DNA of 64,000 nucleotides, from positions 272,162,045 to 272,226,044 of the forward strand of contig NC_059072.1 of assembly GCF_020497125.1 (NCBI RefSeq). The letters are read 5' to 3'. The stretch comes from Mauremys mutica (lineage: Eukaryota; Chordata; Testudines; Geoemydidae). Below the pieces are notes generated by a model, which was not told where the DNA came from, made no database searches, and was given only the letters and a program-made list of their open reading frames with translations. Both the position numbers and the translations under genes were made by a program. Position 1 is the stretch's first letter. Each line of letters begins with the position of its first letter. Below, in pieces: positions 57,736-64,000 of this stretch.

Positions 57736-60700
57736 GGTGCTTTGCTCTTTGATGGGTACCCCTGTGCTCCAGTCCCCATGCTATTGATGAGAGATTTGGT
57801 GTGTAGGTGTAAAATAGGGCCTGGTGATGCACCATTTTTTTTCCCATTTAGGCAACATTTGTCTGCAGTGGCACAGCAGTATGACTGCTCCACTAGCAAC
57901 TCTTTCTTAGCATGTTAAGGATGCAGCTAGGTTATAACAGCACTTCACCATGAGTGGCAGAGTAAAGACCAAAGTCAGGCTGGCACACACAATGGGAACT
58001 TCCCTTCAGACCAGTGTTTTCAGCAGTCCTTTGTCAAACTGCCATCTCAAGATCCAGTGTCAATCAGAGATCACAGCAGAACTGGGCATTCCTGAGCAAC
58101 ACCAGTTCTTTTCCAGCTCTGATCATGTCAGCAGCCATCATTTGAAGGCCACTGTCCTTGATATCTGGACTGTAGCTCAGTCTTCCCCTATTTGAAGTCA
58201 AAGCCTCACCAGGGAGCCTTTGCATTTCTCTGGCTCCCCCACCTAGATAGCAGACCAGCCATAGTGGCACTCCAGAAAAGGCCCTGTCATTTTCCTTCAC
58301 AACATTGCTGTGCAGATGCATCTCACCTAGATTTTAGCGTCAGGAAACTCATGTATGTGGACATCTCTTACTCAGGCTGTGATGGCTAGGGCCAGATGCC
58401 TGGATCAGTCCATCATCTCCTCGGGTTTCTATGAGTGACATCTGATATCTGAGCCCTTGTGTATGGGAACACACACAAATCAATTATCCTCTCAGCTAAA
58501 TGGATAAGACTCAGAAAAGAGAGAGAGAGCTTGATTAAGTCTGTCTGAATCAGAACCCATTCTCCCTGCTTCTTGCAGGCAGTCAGCACAAGAGCCATTG
58601 CTGGACCTGTTTAAAGGAAAGGTATTGTATTGTAAAGGAAAACTGAACATTAATGTCAACAAGCATGACAAGTATTGAGGAAAAAATAGACTCAATTGCA
58701 TGGATGCACATGAGTTAATAGCAGATGTCTCACTCCCTTATTTGGACCATCACAATCAAGGAAGCACATGGATTGCTCCATCCAGAATCTCCTATAGATG
58801 GATGGTAATACAAAGCAGGTAAAAAAATAAAAAGCCATCATCTTGCCTTCTTTACCTCCTCCATGCACTGACAGGAGGTAGTAAGTTACTCCTCCCTGTA
58901 GCCAGTGCCTAAATGGTACCATCTATCTCTTACTTTAGACTTGATGAGATTTTATTTACAAGAATATTGAGAACAGCAAAACTGTCACAAATACTCTACA
59001 CCAACAAATATTTGTGAGAGTGTACACACCAGAGAGCACCCCACAGCTGTTTTGTGCAGAGAGGTGAAAGAGGAAGGGAGGAGTGACATTGTAGCGAGGA
59101 AAGAGGAAATAATCAATACAGCAAAGTAAAATAACATGAGTGGTAGTAGTGTTGAGGAGGACAGAAGGTGTCATCATTGCCATCACTAGAGGAAGCAAAA
59201 GAAAATAGTTTAGTTTGGTGCCCTTCACTGGGCTGAATTCATGAAGTGTGACCAGGCAGTAAGGATGGAGAATGATTTCTCCATCATACAGGTCCGTGAA
59301 AGGGCTAGATGAAGCAACTCTGCCATATCTCCTGGTGTGCTGATGTTGATGGGAGGGTTTGTACTCCACCTTTTCCATCCTCTTGCTATTGATACTCCTT
59401 TTTTATTTTATCCACAATCAGAAAAAGGGAGTGATAAGTCAAATAAATAATTAGCTGCAACACTAATTATTAGACCAAATTGGAATGAAGCATCTTGTAA
59501 AGCACCCATAAATTGCCAGCATTTAAGTTCTTGGCTGCCTTGAAGCAGTGGCCATTACAGTGCCTGCTTTTTTAAAAGTCTCTGTTTAATTAATGTGCAT
59601 ATCTTGCATATCTACTATAAATGCTTTGCTTTACTTCCCTTTATCTAACACTGGGCCTGAAGTTTATTACTTTCTAGTGCAGAAGTGAAAGGTCATCACT
59701 CATAAGTAGGAAAAAAATTGAAATTGGTGACCCACTGACATGTAATTTAAATGGAAGCAGTGCAGCCAACTTAATTTTACACATTGCTTTGTAAATAATT
59801 AATGAACTTTGTAGAAATAGTGCACAAGCTTTTTATGACATTTGGTAGGACCTAAAATTTTTATTGCCATGAGTCCAATAGTGCTGTAGTTGTAAGCTGC
59901 TATTGTGAATGTTTTAAAACATACAACTGGTTGGACAGTAAATACAGGGATCTTTGCCCTACAGTACACATTGTCTTAATTAGTGTTGTAGTCTCAGGCA
60001 TATCTAATTAGTTGACACATTCCACTTTTACAACATAAAACAAAATAGCTGCTATATTTGTTCAGTACCTGAATTACTAGGCATAAACAGATATAAAGAG
60101 AGATTTTTTTTGTGGAACAGTTTAGAGCTGATAGACCTATGCAAATAATTTACAAGGAATAATGTATGCAATTTATTCAGATGATTCTTCTGCCCTAGAT
60201 GATCTGTGGACAGATCATGATTTCTGCAAATTCATTCTATTGATTTTTTTTAAAGATTTTTTCCTCTATGGATTGAGCATGATCATTGGAAGTTCAAACT
60301 CTATTTCTCAGTTGTAACTGGTTAGATAAATCACATGGTATTGTTTCTATTCCCTGGCTGGATGAGCTCAAAAATACTTCTGGAGCAAATACTTACGCAT
60401 GTGAATTTAAAATTCAGTTTCTGAGAATAGCCTCAAATAGGACTTTCAAACTCACTATCTGCAAACATTTTTGCTAACACAAACTGATCCCTTGAACATT
60501 TTCAGAGGATGAACTTCAAAGGGTACAAAGCAAAATCATTTAAAAATCAATATTTGTGGATAGGTTTTTTTTGCTTGTTTGTTTGGTTTTTTTTGCATTA
60601 TTTGCCCAGCTCTAATTAACAGCAAGAAGGCAGTTGATTTGTCTGCAGAGACTGTCAGAATTATTAGCATTTCTGTAAGCAGTAGTATAAAGCACTCTAA

Positions 60701-61248
60701 TAAGACTCTACTTAATAATTAATAACATAGTAGAGTACACTCAGTTGGGACATGCTAAAATAAGAAAACTGCCTAATCAAGATGTCTGCCAGGGAATTCA
60801 TTTAGACATAAGGGTACGGTGATGTGTCAGATTAGCTACAGTTGGGGTCATGAGCAATACCCTAGTGTCTCATAGCCTGCTCAACTAGAGCACTCACAAA
60901 TCCTGCTCAAAATAACCAAAATGCTTTTCATAGGCTTGGTTTCAGCTGAGATGTTAGAGGCTTTTCTTTCTGCTTGTGTCACAATTCTGACAAACTAAGC
61001 ATACAAAACTTCCCATTGTCAGGGATTAACAGGGAATCACACAGATTATGTACAGCCAGTATATGGCAGAAAACTGTAAAAGCTGTCTAACATTTTTCTC
61101 TAAGGAGGTTCTGACTCCTAGTGGCTTGCTGCTTGTCACTTGTCAGCCTAACTTTCCACAGCACCTCCTTATTGTATTCAGATGAGGTGTTGCTTAATTC
61201 ATGCCAACTATCTTGCTACTCTGACAATCCCTCTATTTAAGATTTTCA
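57736..61248. other. Non-coding spacer
   Basis: A 140-codon minus-strand frame (58956-59378) has no recognisable domain. Small T-rich runs at 60240-60250 and 60563-60595. No gene supported. Confidence 0.45.
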
Positions 61249-61796
61249 GGATATATCTACACTGCAATGTAAGCCTTGGGCTAGTAGGACTCGAGGTAGT
61301 AAACCCTGGGTTTGTTAACATAGGGCATGAGCGTCTACACTCATTTGTAACCCTAGGCTAGGAATTGTTGAATCTTGGGTACCAATCTGGGTCTCCAGCA
61401 TCTACACTGCATGATGCAGGCCTGAGTCCAACCAATCATATCCCAGACTTCCTAGAGTCCTCCCAACATGTGGCTGCTTTAGCCCTCTGTTCATGGTGCA
61501 GTGTGGGAAAACTTGACTCTCCAGCAAAGTAGACTATCCAGAGGGCAAAGTCAGTTGGCCCATGGCATTGTGAGATACTACTGGTGGAGTCCCAGAGCAT
61601 CAGTTCAGTGGGGATGCATCTGCACTGCAAAGGAATAGGGTCCCAGCTTGACTCAGGCTTGGATCCTCCACTCCTATGGGGTCTTGGAACCTGGGGTCCA
61701 AGCTTTGGATTAGTACAATTTATGTGTAGATGGAAGAGGGTTTAGACTTGAGTCTGAGTTTGAACCCTGGACTTGCATTGCAGTGTAGACATATCC
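61249..61796. mobile_element. MITE, 548 bp, Harbinger-like style
   Basis: Ends GGATATATCTACACTGCAATG and (reverse complement) GGATATGTCTACACTGCAATG match in 20 of 21 bases. Flanking 3-mers are TCA and TCA (61246-61248 and 61797-61799). The TCTACACT core matches the Harbinger terminus at 9732. A 3-bp duplication suits PIF/Harbinger, although TCA is not the usual TWA. Confidence 0.75.
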
Positions 61797-61839
61797 TCAA
61801 CTGCATTTTTTTTACTTTATTTACAGAGACAATGTGGTA

Positions 61840-62357
61840 GAGCATGTCTACACATAGAGTGCATTCATCAGATGTGCTGCATCGGTGCAGCTACATCACT
61901 GCAGCTGCACCACTGCAGCACATCTGATGAAGACGCTCTATGCCGATGGGAGAGAGTTCCATGAGCGGCGGTAGCTATGTTGGCAGGAAAGCATATGCTG
62001 ACACAAACTATAGTGTAGACCAGGGATCAGCAACCTTTGGCATGTGTAAGCACCCTGGTGGGCCAGGCCGGTTTGTTTACCTGCTGTATCCGCAGGTTCG
62101 GCCGATCATGGCTCCCACTGGCCACGGTTTGCTGCTCCAGGCCAATGGGGGCTGCGGGAAGTGGCGTGGGCCAAGGGATGTGCTGGCCGCTGCTTCCCAC
62201 CAGCCCTATTGGTCTGGAGCGGCGAATTGCGGCCAGTGGTAGCTGCGATCACCTGAACCTGCCGACACAGCAGGTAAACAAACTGGCCCGGCCCGCCAGG
62301 GTGCTTACCCTGAGAGCCACGTGCCAGAGGTTGCTGATCCCTGGTGTAGACATAGCC
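61840..62357. mobile_element. MITE with nested hAT; Harbinger-like ends
   Basis: The left end GAGCATGTCTACAC (61840) and right end, reverse complement GGCTATGTCTACAC (62357), with flanks GTA and TTA. An inner 35-base inverted pair, CATAGAGTGCATTCATCAGATGTGCTGC-like, lies at 61853-61881 and 61915-61944. Removing the hAT (62021-62343 and one 8-mer) leaves about 187 bp. Confidence 0.6.
62021..62343. mobile_element. Non-autonomous hAT-type palindromic element inside a MITE
   Basis: 323 bp, ends CAGGGATCAGCAACCTTTGG and CCAGAGGTTGCTGATCCCTG, flanked by a perfect 8-bp duplication GTGTAGAC (62013-62020 and 62344-62351). Same family as 32445-32775. Its target is the terminal GTCTACAC word of the MITE. 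Confidence 0.92.
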
Positions 62358-64000
62358 TTAATCCTTCCCAACCCGAGTTCCTAGACAAGATCTGTACATC
62401 TGTTGACATTTATTGACTGGCACCGACTACTGCTTTGGACAGTCAATAGGACTGCTCACTTGCTTAAGCACCTTGTTGAAATGAAGCCTTAGACCTTAGT
62501 TCAACAAAGTATTTAAACACATTCTTAAATCCATCTCTATTCAGCAAATTACTGAAGCATGCACTTACGTTCCATTGATTTGAATGGATTGAAATGCCTG
62601 CCTAAAGTTAAGAATATGCTTAAGTGCTTTGCAGAATAGTAACGGACTTGGGACATTAATGAGGGTGGCAATTCATTTTAATCAACTTTTCTGTAGGTAA
62701 TTAAGGTTGTGTTTAGGTCTTTAAATCTCATGCTGGTTCTCAGTTTGCTCCTCTTCAGTTGTTCCTCAGCTGTCATATATGCAGAAAAGGCACATGCTGG
62801 GGCATCATGTAGATAGGTTCAATCTCTACTGAAGTGTATGTAGATGTGCATCCTACAAATTCCATATGGGGCTCATCCATTAAGGTGACAGGCTTGCTGC
62901 CGTTCTACAGGTCTGGGCTGTAGTATTCTTCTAGAAATGATCTCTTTAGTTGATCATACATTTCCCATGATTGGGATGAAAGGTTGGCCACTGGAGGATC
63001 TTGTTAGAATGGATTCTCTCATATATTAAATAAGCAGTTCAGTTTGGAAAACCACCTGAATTATTAACAACACCTGATAGGATGTTAACTGTAGCATATA
63101 AAATTTCTGTCAAAAGCCATTATTAAAAGATCATTTAAAATGAGTAATAAGATAGTTGTATTGACTTCAGGATTTGTTAATTAGTCATAATACATATAGT
63201 AAAAATATTTAATTTTAGCAGTATTTACAACATTAATATTAAATTAATATACACATCAAACAAAACTGTATTTATAAAATTTAATAATGTGACACCATTT
63301 CAGAGAGTACAGTAATATTTTCATTCAGTTTTTGTGATCTATGTAGATGTAAATTATGATACATGGTAGTCATTTTAATCATCAGATTACTATGAAAAAA
63401 TAAAATTAACTTTCTAGTTTCCCATTAAATGACCTTACTGAGCCAAAATTATTAGTGATTTTTATTAAAATGTTGTACAATACATAGATACAAAAACAGT
63501 CTCTGCCCCAGAGAACTTAGTTATGAAGACAGACACAGAAAGGCAAGGCAAACTGGATCATTCAGAGAAAGTCATTATAAATGTATGTATGTATTGTATC
63601 ACTTAATCTAATATTTTTATGTGGCATCTCACAGAATGAGGGGCTTGAGCGGTAGCAGATTGGGTCTAGTAGATTGGTTGATTCCATTCATAGTGCTAAC
63701 CAGAAAGACGATGTGAAGATGGGAGTTGTAGAAGAAAACAAATGGGTTTCCCTCATCATTGAACAAAGGAAGTGAAGAGAACAGGACATGAGATATGACA
63801 TATAGGCTGGGCCTGAGCTGTACAGTGTCTTGAAAGGTTGTATGAGAAGCTTAACCTTGATAACTCGGACAACGAAAAGGCAATAGAGTGTTTCAGAGAG
63901 GAAAGTCCGTGGTCTGCTGAATGGACAGATAAGGCAATGTAGGTTTGTGACATTTTGGATAAATTAGAGGGGAGCAATATAGGCATCAATGAAGCTGGAC
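62358..64000. other. AT-rich non-coding spacer
   Basis: 62480-62640 has words of an old palindromic repeat (CTTAAGCACC, GCTTAAGTGCTTTGC). The rest is unassigned and no gene is seen. Confidence 0.45.

Noticed and set aside
58956..59378. 140-codon minus-strand frame
   Set aside because: No domain or context. The length is possible by chance in this composition.

Overview
The window looks like non-genic chromosomal DNA (intergenic or deep intronic) from a turtle. The main evidence is a tRNA-derived SINE at 29872-30054 with a CR1-type tail, a pairing known from cryptodiran turtles. It is backed by several CR1 LINE copies, including young ones, a PIF/Harbinger transposon that is nearly whole, and many short hAT-type palindromic elements with intact 8-bp target duplications. 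I recognise no host protein exon, rRNA, true tRNA or CRISPR. Every coding region I can support belongs to a transposable element.

Layout. 1-697 is a retroviral/retrotransposon-type LTR (CCAAT, TATA, poly(A) signal) cut by the window edge and not followed by a recognisable internal region. 698-8646 is AT-rich spacer with one hAT MITE (4606-4828), one foldback MITE and a CR1 tail. 8647-14461 is an old foldback repeat holding four tRNA-like modules in mirror symmetry. It was split by a 4.38-kb Harbinger element (9732-14113, TTA duplication). The Harbinger element encodes a DDE transposase (+, one frameshift), a two-exon Myb/SANT-like partner (-), and a third 100-residue ORF (+) inside the partner's intron with its own poly(A) signal. 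14462-27600 is mostly spacer, with an exact 238-bp duplication (15429-15666 and 16297-16534), old CR1 pieces and hAT elements, two of them half-copies in inverted orientation.

27603-30135 is a dense nest: a Ty3/gypsy RT relic, then a CR1 that was later hit by two hAT MITEs and one SINE. 32322-33716 holds an old CR1 with a hAT inside it, and a second hAT. 37440-40747 is the most complete CR1: ORF1 C-terminal esterase, ORF2 endonuclease and RT, and the 3' octamer tail. It carries a nonsense codon and an 11-bp deletion in the RT active-site box. 50491-51611 is a near-identical 5'-truncated sister whose RT frame is open. Between them are an R2-superfamily LINE relic (41931-42190), a hAT MITE inside a larger repeat, and a 235-bp solo LTR (49058-49292). 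The last part has another hAT (55369-55701), a CR1 relic, a gypsy integrase relic (57063-57735) and two MITEs, one with a hAT inserted (61249-62357).

How the parts work together: CR1 enzymes probably mobilised the SINE through the shared tail. The Harbinger transposase and Myb-like protein would act as a pair on the element's ends. The palindromic hATs have no coding capacity and would depend on a transposase encoded elsewhere. Family names come from recall of protein and repeat families, not from a database search. Coordinates of repeats without target duplications are approximate.
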